Source: Cereibacter changlensis JA139 | GTDB taxonomy: Bacteria > Pseudomonadota > Alphaproteobacteria > Rhodobacterales > Rhodobacteraceae | Assembly: GCF_003034985.1 (NCBI RefSeq) | Contig: NZ_PZKG01000002.1 | Coordinates: 1-64,000, forward strand | DNA length: 64,000 bases | Direction of reading: 5' to 3' | Shown here: positions 25,024 to 35,770 of the stretch, one piece after another | How the letters are laid out: the number at the start of each line of letters is the position of its first letter | How positions within the stretch are numbered: the stretch's first letter is position 1 | Made by a program: the position numbers and the translations under genes | The notes under the pieces: generated by a model | Databases searched by the model: none | The model's input: the letters and a program-made list of their open reading frames with translations, nothing else | What the model was told of the DNA's origin: nothing

Positions 25024-25669
25024 CCATGGCACAGACACTGAACCGCCGCGGCCTGCTCCTCATCCTCTCCTCGCCCTCCGGCGCGGGAAAATCGACGCTG
25101 GCGAAACGGCTGATGGCCTGGGACCCGACGATCCGCTTCTCGGTCTCCGCCACCACCCGCCCGGCCCGCCCCGGCGAGGTGGAGGGGCAGGACTACTACT
25201 TCCGCAGCCATGACGACTTCCGCGCCTTGGTCGAGGACGGCGGCATGCTGGAACATGCCGAGGTCTTCGGCAATTACTACGGCTCGCCCAAGGCGCCGGT
25301 GGAACAGGCGATGCGCGAGGGCCGCGACACGCTGTTCGACATCGACTGGCAGGGCGGCCAGCAGATCCGCAACTCCTCGCTCGGCCGCGATGTGGTCTCG
25401 ATCTTCGTGCTGCCGCCCTCGATCGCCGAGCTGGAACGCCGCCTGCGCGGCCGCGCGCAGGACAGCGACGAGGTGATCGCCTCCCGGATGGAGAAGAGCC
25501 GCGACGAGATCAGCCACTGGGCCGAATACGACTACGTCCTGGTGAACGAGGACATCGACATCGCCGAGGCCGAGCTGAAGGTGATCCTCTCCGCCGAACG
25601 CCTGCGCCGCGACCGCCAGCCCGCGCTGCCCGATTTCGTGCGCGGCCTCAACACGGAGTTCGAGACCCG

Positions 25670-25673
<4 letters not shown>
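25020..25673 (+). CDS. gmk: Guanylate kinase
   Basis: Phosphorylates GMP to GDP with ATP. The 217-residue product has P-loop [11 protein letters not shown], the GMP-binding segment [21 protein letters not shown] and [10 protein letters not shown]. The ATGA overlap with yicC sets the start; a second ATG at 25026 is also possible. It overlaps the next gene by 4 bases, forming a yicC-gmk-gamma-carbonic-anhydrase unit. Confidence 0.95.
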
Positions 25674-26188
<515 letters not shown>

Positions 26189-26194
26189 GCGGGA

Positions 26195-26316
26195 GGAAAG
26201 TCTTCTGCGAAGACTTTCCCCCCAACCCCCAACGTCTTCGCAGAAGACTTGCCCCCCGCCTGCAAGTCTTCTGCGAAGACTTCCGCCCTCCGCCCCAAAG
26301 TCTTCGCAGAAGACTT
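26195..26316. repeat. BIME-like cluster of four alternating palindromes
   Basis: Four copies of the AAGTCTTCTGCGAAGACTT unit. Copy 1 is 26195-26219 (11-base-pair stem, TGC loop), copy 2 is 26234-26248 (shorter, GCA loop), copy 3 is 26264-26282 (TGC loop) and copy 4 is 26298-26316 (GCA loop). Copies 1 and 3 are the reverse complement of copies 2 and 4, so orientation alternates as in bacterial interspersed mosaic elements. They fill the gap between the gamma carbonic anhydrase and ABC-F genes and can also fold into longer two-copy hairpins. A related core lies at 46-64. Confidence 0.8.
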
Positions 26317-26361
26317 GTGCGCCCCGTTGACGGCGCGCCCTGCCGCGGATACCTGCCCAGC

Positions 26362-28191
<1,830 letters not shown>

Positions 28192-28302
28192 TTGCGGGAT
28201 CGTGACAGCCGTCGGCTGGTTTTGGCCTATGGCTCGGCGGATTTATTCACCTCGCCGTGAGACCGTCTTCCCCCCGGGGCCGCACAGGCCTATCTCCGCA
28301 GA

Positions 28303-28317
28303 ACAGGTTAAACCTGT
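28303..28317. promoter_or_regulatory. Dyad ACAGGT-N3-ACCTGT upstream of the outer-membrane protein gene
   Basis: A perfect 6-base inverted repeat 63 bases before the start of the outer-membrane barrel gene. It could be an operator, or a small RNA hairpin in the 5' leader. Confidence 0.35.
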
Positions 28318-28380
28318 CAAAGAATGCCGGGCAAGCCGCGGGACGCAGGCGGCATCCCGGCGCAACGATGGAGACAGATT

Positions 28381-28977
28381 ATGAAACGCATTGCAGTTCT
28401 TGCTCTCGGTGGCCTTCTGGCCGCTCCCGCCTTCGCTGGCGGCCCGGTCGAGATCGCTCCCGAACCGATGGTTGCCGCTCCGGCGCCGGTCGTCGTCGCC
28501 CAATCCGCTGACTGGGGCGGCTTCTACGCCGGCGCCCAGCTCGGCTATGGCGACATCAGCTCCGACGTCGACGGCGACGGCGCCCTCGGCGGCGTGCATG
28601 CCGGCTACCGTCACGACTTCGGTCGCATGGTTCTCGGCGGCGAACTCGACTACGACTTCAGCAACATCGACCTCGAAGACGACCTCGGCAATTCGGGCGA
28701 ACTCGACAACGTCGCCCGCATCAAGCTGATGGCCGGCGCCGATCTCGGCCGCAGCCTGCTCTACGTCACCGCCGGTAAAGCCTATGCCGACGTCTCGCTG
28801 GGCGGCACGGACTACTCCGACAATGGCAACTTCTACGGCATCGGCATGGACTACGCCGTGACCGACACCTGGACTGTCGGCGGCGAGATCCTGAAGCACG
28901 AGTTCGACGACTTCGACGATCAGAACATCGACGTCGACGCGACGACCGTGAAAGCGAAAGTCTCGTACAACTTCTGA
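28381..28977 (+). CDS. Outer-membrane beta-barrel protein (porin/RopB-like)
   Basis: A 198-residue protein with a signal peptide ending AFA (about residue 19). An Ala/Pro spacer leads into WGGFYAGAQLGYG, the usual first strand of small eight-stranded barrels (OMP_b-brl, RopB/Omp25-like). It ends in KVSYNF with a terminal Phe, as needed for barrel assembly. The many Asp/Asn turns alternate with amphipathic strands. It stands alone with its own strong terminator. The G+C content is a little lower than its neighbours, fitting high expression. Confidence 0.85.
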   Translation: MKRIAVLALGGLLAAPAFAGGPVEIAPEPMVAAPAPVVVAQSADWGGFYAGAQLGYGDISSDVDGDGALGGVHAGYRHDFGRMVLGGELDYDFSNIDLEDDLGNSGELDNVARIKLMAGADLGRSLLYVTAGKAYADVSLGGTDYSDNGNFYGIGMDYAVTDTWTVGGEILKHEFDDFDDQNIDVDATTVKAKVSYNF

Positions 28978-28998
28978 GGCTTCCACCTCGGACGGGAA

Positions 28999-29026
28999 AC
29001 GGGGCGCAGCGATGCGCCCCGTTTTT
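28999..29026 (+). terminator. Rho-independent terminator of the outer-membrane protein gene
   Basis: Arms ACGGGGCGCA and TGCGCCCCGT form a 10-base-pair stem with GCGA tetraloop, followed by TTTT. It lies 22 bases past the stop codon and insulates the cysS leader that follows. Confidence 0.92.
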
Positions 29027-29054
29027 CATGACCGCCCCTGCCGCAGATTGCCGC

Positions 29055-29083
29055 TTGGCAGACTCGGAGCCGCCTGCTAACAC
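29055..29083 (+). promoter_or_regulatory. Candidate promoter of the cysS leader
   Basis: TTGGCA (29055-29060) and TAACAC (29078-29083) are separated by 17 bases. The expected transcription start would be at about 29090-29091, that is, on the ATG of the small leader ORF. The match to the -10 consensus is only fair. Confidence 0.4.
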
Positions 29084-29090
29084 CCTCGTC

Positions 29091-29132
29091 ATGAAGAGCA
29101 TCTGCATCATCTGCGGTACCATTACCTGCTGA
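29091..29132 (+). CDS. Candidate Cys-codon leader peptide upstream of cysS
   Basis: A 13-codon ORF, MKSICIICGTITC, ending 79 bases before cysS. Three of 13 codons are TGC (positions 5, 8 and 13), the last directly before the stop. It has no Shine-Dalgarno sequence, but the predicted transcription start falls on its ATG, so it may be read as a leaderless message. Its position directly before the cysteinyl-tRNA synthetase gene, and a downstream segment (29139-29146) able to pair with 29198-29205 at the cysS ribosome-binding site, suggest translational attenuation by cysteine. No protein evidence exists; the small size makes chance possible. Confidence 0.45.
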   Translation: MKSICIICGTITC

Positions 29133-29138
29133 CTTCGG

Positions 29139-29205
29139 TCGCGGGCTGCTCTCTGACGTTCTCCCAAGCGTGATCTGAGAAGCCCGGCGGCGCAACCGCT
29201 CGCGA
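29139..29205 (+). promoter_or_regulatory. cysS: Possible ribosome-binding-site sequestering stem of cysS
   Basis: TCGCGGGC (29139-29146), just after the leader ORF stop, pairs with GCTCGCGA (29198-29205) with one G-T wobble. The right arm overlaps the first two bases of GAGGGG (29204-29209), the cysS Shine-Dalgarno sequence. A competing small hairpin GCGG/CCGC (29187-29199) could form in its absence. A ribosome held on the last leader codon would cover the base of the left arm. Confidence 0.35.
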
Positions 29206-29211
29206 GGGGCC

Positions 29212-30606
29212 ATGTCCATGATCCGCCTGACGAATACCAGAACCCGCCAGAAAGAGCCGTTCACCCCGCTCGATCCGCAGAACGTGCGGCTCTATGTCTG
29301 CGGCCCGACGGTCTATGACCGCGCCCATCTCGGCAACGGCCGCCCGGTGGTGGTCTTCGACGTGCTGTTCCGCCTGCTGCGCCATGTCTATGGCGCGGAG
29401 CATGTCACCTATGTGCGCAACTTCACCGACGTCGACGACAAGATCAACGCCGCCGCGCAGGCAAGGCGCGACTCCGGCGACCCGCGCCCGCTGGAGGCGC
29501 TGATCCGCGAGCGCACCGACGAGACCATCGGCTGGTACCATGCCGACATGGACGCGCTCGGCGCGCTGCGCCCCAGCCACGAGCCGCGCGCCACCGAATG
29601 GATCGGCGCGATGGTCGCGATGATCGCCGACCTGATCGCCAAGGGCCATGCCTACGAGGCCGAGGGCCATGTGCTGTTCGACGTGCGCAGCTATGCCGAC
29701 TATGGCGCGCTCTCCGGCCGCTCGGTCGATGACATGATCGCCGGGGCCCGGGTCGAGGTCGCGCCCTACAAGCGCGACCCGATGGATTTCGTGCTGTGGA
29801 AACCTTCCTCGGACGAGCTGCCCGGCTGGGATTCGCCCTGGGGCCGCGGCCGCCCCGGCTGGCATATCGAATGCTCGGCCATGGCCTATGAGCTCCTGGG
29901 CGAGAGCTTCGACATCCATGCCGGCGGCATCGACCTGCAATTCCCGCATCACGAGAATGAAATAGCCCAGAGCTGCTGCGCCCATCCCGAGGGCGGCTTC
30001 GCCAGGGTCTGGATGCACAACGAGATGCTGCTGGTCGAGGGCCGGAAGATGTCGAAATCGCTCGGCAACTTCTTCACCGTGCGCGACCTCCTGGACCAGG
30101 GCTACCCGGGCGAGGTGATCCGCATGGTCTATCTCGGCACGCATTACGGCAAGCCGATGGACTGGACGGCGGAGAAGGCCGAACAGGCCGAGGCGGCGCT
30201 GCGCCGGTGGCGCGGTCTCGTCGCGGGCATCGAACCCGCGCCGAGCCCGGCTGCCGCGGTCCTCGAGGCGCTGTCGGACGATCTGAACACCGCCGGCGCC
30301 ATCGCCGCGCTGCACGCGCTGGCCGGGGCCGGCGACGCCGCGGGGCTGAAGGCCTCGGCGGCGCTTTTGGGACTGCTGGAGGATGACATGGGCGACTGGA
30401 TCAACTCGACCTCGGAGATTTCCGACCGCATCGACGCGCTGCTGCAGGCCCGCGCCGACGCGCGGCAGGCGCGCGACTTCGCCCGCGCCGACGCGCTGCG
30501 CGACGGCATCGCCGCGGCGGGGGTGGTGATCATGGATTCCCCCACCGGCGTCACCTGGCGGCTCGGGCCCGGCTTCGACCCGGCGAAGCTGGAGGGGCTG
30601 GCGTGA
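29212..30606 (+). CDS. cysS: Cysteinyl-tRNA synthetase
   Basis: Charges tRNA-Cys. The 464-residue class I synthetase has the zinc/HIGH region [18 protein letters not shown], further zinc ligands in IECSAM and [10 protein letters not shown], and KMSKSLGNF. The first ATG is at 29212, but GAGGGG at 29204-29209 is better spaced for the second ATG at 29218, so the true start may be two codons later. It overlaps cimA by GTGA. The upstream 13-codon Cys-rich ORF may regulate it. Confidence 0.96.
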   Translation: MSMIRLTNTRTRQKEPFTPLDPQNVRLYVCGPTVYDRAHLGNGRPVVVFDVLFRLLRHVYGAEHVTYVRNFTDVDDKINAAAQARRDSGDPRPLEALIRERTDETIGWYHADMDALGALRPSHEPRATEWIGAMVAMIADLIAKGHAYEAEGHVLFDVRSYADYGALSGRSVDDMIAGARVEVAPYKRDPMDFVLWKPSSDELPGWDSPWGRGRPGWHIECSAMAYELLGESFDIHAGGIDLQFPHHENEIAQSCCAHPEGGFARVWMHNEMLLVEGRKMSKSLGNFFTVRDLLDQGYPGEVIRMVYLGTHYGKPMDWTAEKAEQAEAALRRWRGLVAGIEPAPSPAAAVLEALSDDLNTAGAIAALHALAGAGDAAGLKASAALLGLLEDDMGDWINSTSEISDRIDALLQARADARQARDFARADALRDGIAAAGVVIMDSPTGVTWRLGPGFDPAKLEGLA

Positions 30607-32267
30607 GCGCGGGCGGAGAGGAAGACGGGGGCCTGCCCGAAGCGGAGGCGAAGCAACGCCTCTACCTCTACGACACCACCCTGCGCGACGGGCAGCAGAC
30701 CCAGGGCGTGCAGTTCTCCACCGCCGAGAAACGGCAGATCGCGCTGGCGCTCGATGCGCTCGGCGTCGATTACGTCGAGGGCGGCTGGCCCGGCGCCAAC
30801 CCCACCGACAGCGAGTTCTTCGCCCAGGCGCCCGCCCTCACCGCCCGGCTCGCCGCCTTCGGCATGACCAAGCGCGCCGGGCGCTCGGCCGAGAATGACG
30901 ACGTGCTGGCGGCGGTGCTCGATGCCGGAACCCCCGTGGTCTGCCTCGTCGGCAAGACGCATGAGTTCCACGTCACCACCGCCCTCGGCGTCATGCTGGA
31001 GGAGAACCTCGAGGCGATCCGCGCCTCGGTCGCGCATGTCGTCGCCAAGGGCCGCGAGGCGCTGCTCGATGCCGAGCATTTCTTCGACGGCTACCGCGCC
31101 AACCCCTCCTATGCGCTCGACTGCCTGCGCGCCGCCGTAGGCGAAGGCGCGCGCTGGGTCGTGCTCTGCGACACCAACGGCGGCACGATGCCCGCCGACA
31201 TCGGCCGCATCACCGCCGAGGTCATCGCCGCGGGCATCCCCGGCGATCACCTCGGCATCCATTGCCATGACGATACCGGCAATGCCGTGGCCGGGTCGCT
31301 CGCCGCCATCGACGCGGGCGCGCGGCAGGTGCAGGGCACGCTGAACGGTCTGGGCGAGCGCTGCGGCAACGCCAATCTCACCACGCTGATCCCGACGCTG
31401 CTGCTGAAACAGCCCTACGCCACCCGCTTCGACACGGGCGTCACCCGCGAGGCGCTGAAGGGCATCACCCGCACCAGCCGCATGCTGGACGACATCCTGA
31501 ACCGGGTGCCGCGCCGCGCCGCCGCCTATGTCGGCGCCTCGGCCTTCGCCCACAAGGCGGGGCTGCATGCCAGCGCCATCCTGAAGGACCCGACCACCTA
31601 CGAACATATCGAGCCCGGCCTCGTCGGCAACGCCCGCGTCATCCCGATGAGCAATCAGGCCGGCCAGTCGAACCTGCGCGCCCGGCTGACCGCCGCCGGC
31701 CTCACCGTCGCCCCCGGCGATCCGCGCCTCGGCCGCATCCTCGAGGTGGTGAAGGCGCGCGAGGATCAGGGCTATGCCTATGATTCCGCTCAGGCCAGCT
31801 TCGAGCTGATCGCCCGCGCCGAGCTCGGCCAGCTGCCGCAGTTCTTCGAGGTGAAGCGCTACCGCGTCACCGTCGAGCGCCGCCGCAGCGGCGCCGGCAT
31901 GATGACCCTCTCCGAAGCGGTCGTCGTGGTGCTGATCGACGGCAAGCGCGTGCTCTCGGTCTCCGAAAGCCTCGACGAGGCCGGCACCGACCGCGGTCCG
32001 GTCAACGCCTTGGCCAAGGCGCTCGCCAAGGATCTCGGCCCCTGGCAGAGCATCATCGACGACATGCACCTCGTCGATTTCAAGGTCCGCATCACCCAGG
32101 GCGGAACCGAGGCTGTGACGCGCGTTATCATAGACAGCGAAGACAGCCAGGGCCGCCGCTGGTCCACCGTGGGTGTCTCGCCCAACATCGTCGATGCCTC
32201 CTTCGAGGCATTGCTCGACGCGATCAACTGGAAGTTGATCCGTGACACAGGAAAGGATGAGACGTGA
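30603..32267 (+). CDS. cimA: (R)-citramalate synthase / 2-isopropylmalate synthase-like
   Basis: A 554-residue DRE-TIM metallolyase-type enzyme. The catalytic region [18 protein letters not shown], metal site [13 protein letters not shown] and [15 protein letters not shown] are followed by a LeuA-type allosteric domain at the C-terminus. Length and motifs match the CimA group, which condenses pyruvate and acetyl-CoA to citramalate toward isoleucine, rather than LeuA. It starts at GTG overlapping the cysS stop and ends overlapping the methyltransferase start (GTGA), so cysS-cimA-methyltransferase-PSY-like protein form one operon. Confidence 0.88.
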   Translation: MSAGGEEDGGLPEAEAKQRLYLYDTTLRDGQQTQGVQFSTAEKRQIALALDALGVDYVEGGWPGANPTDSEFFAQAPALTARLAAFGMTKRAGRSAENDDVLAAVLDAGTPVVCLVGKTHEFHVTTALGVMLEENLEAIRASVAHVVAKGREALLDAEHFFDGYRANPSYALDCLRAAVGEGARWVVLCDTNGGTMPADIGRITAEVIAAGIPGDHLGIHCHDDTGNAVAGSLAAIDAGARQVQGTLNGLGERCGNANLTTLIPTLLLKQPYATRFDTGVTREALKGITRTSRMLDDILNRVPRRAAAYVGASAFAHKAGLHASAILKDPTTYEHIEPGLVGNARVIPMSNQAGQSNLRARLTAAGLTVAPGDPRLGRILEVVKAREDQGYAYDSAQASFELIARAELGQLPQFFEVKRYRVTVERRRSGAGMMTLSEAVVVVLIDGKRVLSVSESLDEAGTDRGPVNALAKALAKDLGPWQSIIDDMHLVDFKVRITQGGTEAVTRVIIDSEDSQGRRWSTVGVSPNIVDASFEALLDAINWKLIRDTGKDET

Positions 32268-32980
32268 CCCCCGAAGACGCCTTCTTCACCCTGCATTCCG
32301 GTCTGGACCGCGAGGGCCCCGGCACCCGTGAAAGCCTCGACTGGGCGATGGCGGCGGCGGAGGTCGCGCGGGATGCGCGGGTGCTCGATGCGGGCTGCGG
32401 CCCGGGCGCCGATATCGAGGGTCTGCTCGAGGCTGTGCCCGAAGGTCAGGTCGTGGCGATGGATCTGCACCAGCCCTATATCGACCGGCTGGCCTCGCGC
32501 CATGCCGTCGATGCGCGGGTGTTGGCGATCCCGGGCGACATGGCCGACCCCGAAGGCGTCTTCGATCTGATCTGGTCCGCCGGGTCGCTCTATTTCCTCG
32601 GCGTCACCGAAGGTCTGCAGGCCTGGCGCCCGCATCTGAAGGAGGGCGGCCGCGTCGCCTTCTCGCAACTCGCCTGGGCGGTCGACAACCCGTCGCCCGA
32701 GGCCCGGAGCTTCTGGCAGTCCTACCCGGCGATGACCGACCGCGACGGCGTGCTGCAGCAGGTCGCCGCCGCGGGCTACCGGGTGATCGCCAGCCGCTGG
32801 CTGCCCGAAGCCGGCTGGGATGCCTATCTCCAGCCGCTCGCCGCCCGGATCGAGGCGCTGCGCAGCGAGGCCGAGCCCGCGCTGCAACTGGCGCTCGACG
32901 AGGAGGAGAAGGAAGTCCTGCTGCGCCACGCGCATGGTGGGGACTACGGCTATCTTCAGGTGGTCTGCGAACCGCTATGA
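32264..32980 (+). CDS. Class I SAM-dependent methyltransferase
   Basis: A 238-residue methyltransferase with motif I VLDAGCGPGADIEGLL, motif II VVAMDLHQPYI and a post-motif region FDLIWSAGSLYFLG. The GTG start at 32264 overlaps the cimA stop and its own end overlaps the next gene by 4 bases. The substrate cannot be read from the sequence. Homologues in this family are annotated only as methyltransferases. Confidence 0.85.
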   Translation: MTPEDAFFTLHSGLDREGPGTRESLDWAMAAAEVARDARVLDAGCGPGADIEGLLEAVPEGQVVAMDLHQPYIDRLASRHAVDARVLAIPGDMADPEGVFDLIWSAGSLYFLGVTEGLQAWRPHLKEGGRVAFSQLAWAVDNPSPEARSFWQSYPAMTDRDGVLQQVAAAGYRVIASRWLPEAGWDAYLQPLAARIEALRSEAEPALQLALDEEEKEVLLRHAHGGDYGYLQVVCEPL

Positions 32981-33744
32981 CGCTCGAGGCCTGCGCCGCT
33001 CTGGTCGAACGCGGCGATCCCGACCGTTTCGCCGCCACCATGGCCAGTCCGCCCCCCGCGCGGGCGCGGCTCTTCCCGCTCTACGCCTTCAACCTCGAGG
33101 CCGCCCGCGCGCCATGGCTCACCAAGGAGCCGATGATCGCCGAGATGCGGCTGCAATTCTGGCGCGACGCGGTGGAAGAGGCGGCGGAGGGCAGGGCGCG
33201 GGCGCATGAGGTGGCGGCCCCGCTGGCCGAGGTGATCCGCGTCGCGCGGTTGCCGGTGCCGGTGCTCGACCGTGTGGTGGAGGCGCGGCGCTGGGACATC
33301 TACCGCGAGCCCTTCGCCGACGAGGCCGCCTTCGCCGCGCATCTCGACGCCACGGCGGGCGGGCTGATGTGGCTCTCGGGTCTGGCCTTGGGGGCTGCGC
33401 CCGATCACGAAGCGGCGCTGCGCGCCATCGGCTGGGCCTCGGGTCTGGTGGCTTGGCTGCGCGCCGTGCCGGAGCTCGAGGCGCGCGGCCGCCTGCCGCT
33501 GCCCGACGGGCGGCGCGAGGCGGTGGCGGCGCTGGCGCGGCGCGGCCTGACGCTGCTGAACGAGGGCAGGGCGGCGAGGCTTCCCGCAGGCCTGCGCCCG
33601 GCGATCCTGCCCGCGTGGCAGACGGGCGCGCTCCTGCGTCTCGCCGCCGCCGAGCCGGGAAGGGTGGCCGACGGCACGCTGCACCTGTCGGAATTCTCCC
33701 GCCGCGGGCGGCTCCTGTGGTCTGCAGCGACGGGGCGGATCTGA
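32977..33744 (+). CDS. Squalene/phytoene-synthase-fold protein (NDUFAF6-like)
   Basis: A 255-residue protein of the trans-isoprenyl diphosphate synthase superfamily. It has LYAFNLEAARAPWLTKEPMIAEMRLQFWRDAVEEA where true phytoene synthases have two intact DxxxD metal motifs; here they are degenerate. This fits the mitochondrial NDUFAF6 group, linked to respiratory complex I assembly, better than carotenoid synthesis. There are no carotenoid genes nearby. It is the last gene of the cysS operon and is followed by a convergent MFS gene. Confidence 0.7.
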   Translation: MTLEACAALVERGDPDRFAATMASPPPARARLFPLYAFNLEAARAPWLTKEPMIAEMRLQFWRDAVEEAAEGRARAHEVAAPLAEVIRVARLPVPVLDRVVEARRWDIYREPFADEAAFAAHLDATAGGLMWLSGLALGAAPDHEAALRAIGWASGLVAWLRAVPELEARGRLPLPDGRREAVAALARRGLTLLNEGRAARLPAGLRPAILPAWQTGALLRLAAAEPGRVADGTLHLSEFSRRGRLLWSAATGRI

Positions 33745-33802
33745 AGGGTTAAGATTTCCTGAACGGGGCCGGGAAAATCGTTCTAAATCAACGGCTTTCC
33801 CT

Positions 33803-33822
33803 GATTTTCACGCGTGAAAATC
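33803..33822. terminator. GATTTTCACGCGTGAAAATC palindrome at MFS gene 3' end
   Basis: A perfect 20-base palindrome that overlaps the stop codon of the MFS gene (minus strand). Its central 16 bases are identical to the element behind dsbB at 159-174. It lies between convergent genes and probably acts as a transcript 3' end. Confidence 0.5.
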
Positions 33823-35041
33823 ACGCCTCCTTCGGGCGCAGCGCCAGCCAGATCAGCGCCCCTCCGGCCAGCACGAGGAAGGGCAGCATCGCCAGATTGA
33901 CCGCCGCCCAGCCCGCCTGAACCGTCCCGCCGGAACAGTTCATCAGCCCGCCCGAGCTGAACGAGGCCAGCGTCACCCCGCCGAAGACGATGAAATCGTT
34001 CAACCCCTGCACCCGGCCCCGCTCCTCCGGGGCATGGGCCGAGGCCAGCATCGTCGTGGCCCCGATGAATCCGAAGTTCCAGCCGAGCCCCAGCAGGATC
34101 AGCGCCCCGAAGAAATGCTCGAGCTCCACGCCGGAGAGGGCCACCGCCCCCGATCCCGCCAGAATGACCAGCCCCAGCGCCACCACCTTCTCCACCCCGA
34201 TCCGGGCGATGATATGCCCGGTGAAGAAGCTCGGCCCATACATCGCCAGAACATGCGCCGTGACCACATTCGCCGCATCCCCGGTCTCGAACCCGCAGCC
34301 CACCACCGCCAGCGGCGAGGAGGTCATCACGAGGTTCATCAGCGCGTAGGAAACCGTGGCGCAGATCATCGCCACCGCGATCCTCGGCTCGCGCAGCAAC
34401 TCCATCCGTGACCGCCCCAGCGCCGCCCCCGGGGCCGGAGGCCGCGGCTTCGGGATGTCGAGCAGGGCGAAGAGGAAGACGCCGAAGAAGTTCAGCCCGA
34501 TCGCCGCCAGATAGGTGCCCATGAACGGCACCACCATCGCCTCCGCCGTCAGCTTGACGAGCTGCGGCCCGAGGATGGCCGACAGAAGCCCCCCGGCCAT
34601 GACATAGGAGATCGCCTTCGGCCGGAACGCCTCCGACGCGGTATCGGCGGCGGCAAAGCGGTAGAACCCCTGGGCCGACATGTAGACCCCGGTGAAGAGC
34701 GAGCCGATCAGGAAGACCGGAAACGACCCGAGCATCAGCCCATAGGCCCCGATCGCCGCGCCGATCATCCCCGCCACCGCCCCGATCACGAAGCCCGTCC
34801 GCCGCCCGAAACGCTGCATCACCGCCGATAGCGGCGTCGCCGCCAGCATCGAGCCGATCACCGTCAGCGAAATCGGCAGCGTCGCCCAGCAGATGTTGGA
34901 GGCAAGCGACTGCCCCGCCAGCCCGGCGACGATGAACACCATCGACATCTGCGAGCCGAGCACCGCCTGCGCGGCGACCAGCACCCAGACATTGCGGCGC
35001 GAACGGGGATCGGAGGCGGGGAGGGCGGGGGAAGCGGTCAT
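33821..35041 (-). CDS. MFS transporter
   Basis: A 406-residue major facilitator with about 12 membrane segments. Motif A is recognisable as MQRFGRRTGFVIG in the helix 2-3 loop. N- and C-terminal halves are joined by a short loop around KPRPPAPG. It belongs to a branch common in Rhodobacteraceae without a known substrate. Divergent from alkA, with about 100 bases between them. Confidence 0.82.
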   Translation of the reverse strand: MTASPALPASDPRSRRNVWVLVAAQAVLGSQMSMVFIVAGLAGQSLASNICWATLPISLTVIGSMLAATPLSAVMQRFGRRTGFVIGAVAGMIGAAIGAYGLMLGSFPVFLIGSLFTGVYMSAQGFYRFAAADTASEAFRPKAISYVMAGGLLSAILGPQLVKLTAEAMVVPFMGTYLAAIGLNFFGVFLFALLDIPKPRPPAPGAALGRSRMELLREPRIAVAMICATVSYALMNLVMTSSPLAVVGCGFETGDAANVVTAHVLAMYGPSFFTGHIIARIGVEKVVALGLVILAGSGAVALSGVELEHFFGALILLGLGWNFGFIGATTMLASAHAPEERGRVQGLNDFIVFGGVTLASFSSGGLMNCSGGTVQAGWAAVNLAMLPFLVLAGGALIWLALRPKEA

Positions 35042-35140
35042 GGCACTGACCTAGGCCGGGCGAGCGAAGTCCTGCAAGCGGAATCCGCGCGCTCTGGCGG
35101 CGGCGGGCCAGGGCGGCTAGCCTCGCGTCAGGAGGGACAC

Positions 35141-35770
35141 ATGACCGGCCGCATCATCGAGACCGACGCCTGCGTCGCCGAGGGCGCCGACTGGCTCGCC
35201 GCGCGCCACCCGCGGCTGGCCGAAGCCTATGCGCTCACCGGCCCGCTGCCGCTGCGCCGCCGTCCCGACGGCTTTGCCGAACTCCTCTCGGCCATCGTCA
35301 GCCAGCAGGTCTCCACCGCCTCCGCCGCCGCGATCTGGGGCCGCATGGCCGCCGCAGGCCTCGTCACCCCCGAGGCCGTCGCCGCCGCCAGCGACGACGA
35401 TCTGCGCGGCTGCGGCCTCTCCCGCCCGAAGCTGCGTTACGCCCGGGCGCTGGCCGGAGCGACGCTCGACTACAGCGCGCTGCGTAGCCTCCCCGACGAG
35501 GCGCTGATCGCCGAGCTGGTGGCGCTGCCCGGCATCGGCCGCTGGACCGCCGAGATCTACGCCCTCTTCGCCCTCGGCCGCGCCGATGTCTTCGCCGCCG
35601 GAGATCTGGCGCTGCAGGAGGCCGCGCGGATCCTCTTCGACCTCGGGGCGCGGCCCTCGGAGCGCAGCCTCGCCACGATGGCCGAGGACTGGCACCCCTG
35701 GCGGGGCGTTGCGGCCCGGCTGCTCTGGGCCTATTACCGGGTGGCAAAGGCACGGGAAGGGATCAGATGA
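35141..35770 (+). CDS. DNA-3-methyladenine glycosylase II
   Basis: Base-excision repair glycosylase removing alkylated purines. The 209-residue protein has the HhH-GPD fold: helix-hairpin-helix LVALPGIGRWTAEIYAL followed by the catalytic Asp in VFAAGDLALQEA. It lacks the N-terminal Ada-like domain of E. coli AlkA and is of the short alphaproteobacterial type. The stop overlaps the start of the next gene (ATGA), so it is co-transcribed with the esterase. Confidence 0.88.
   Translation: MTGRIIETDACVAEGADWLAARHPRLAEAYALTGPLPLRRRPDGFAELLSAIVSQQVSTASAAAIWGRMAAAGLVTPEAVAAASDDDLRGCGLSRPKLRYARALAGATLDYSALRSLPDEALIAELVALPGIGRWTAEIYALFALGRADVFAAGDLALQEAARILFDLGARPSERSLATMAEDWHPWRGVAARLLWAYYRVAKAREGIR

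Noticed and set aside
26195-26316. The palindrome cluster as a CRISPR array
   Set aside because: Units are only about 19 bases, palindromic, alternate in orientation and have short C/T-rich spacers of 15 bases; no cas genes nearby.
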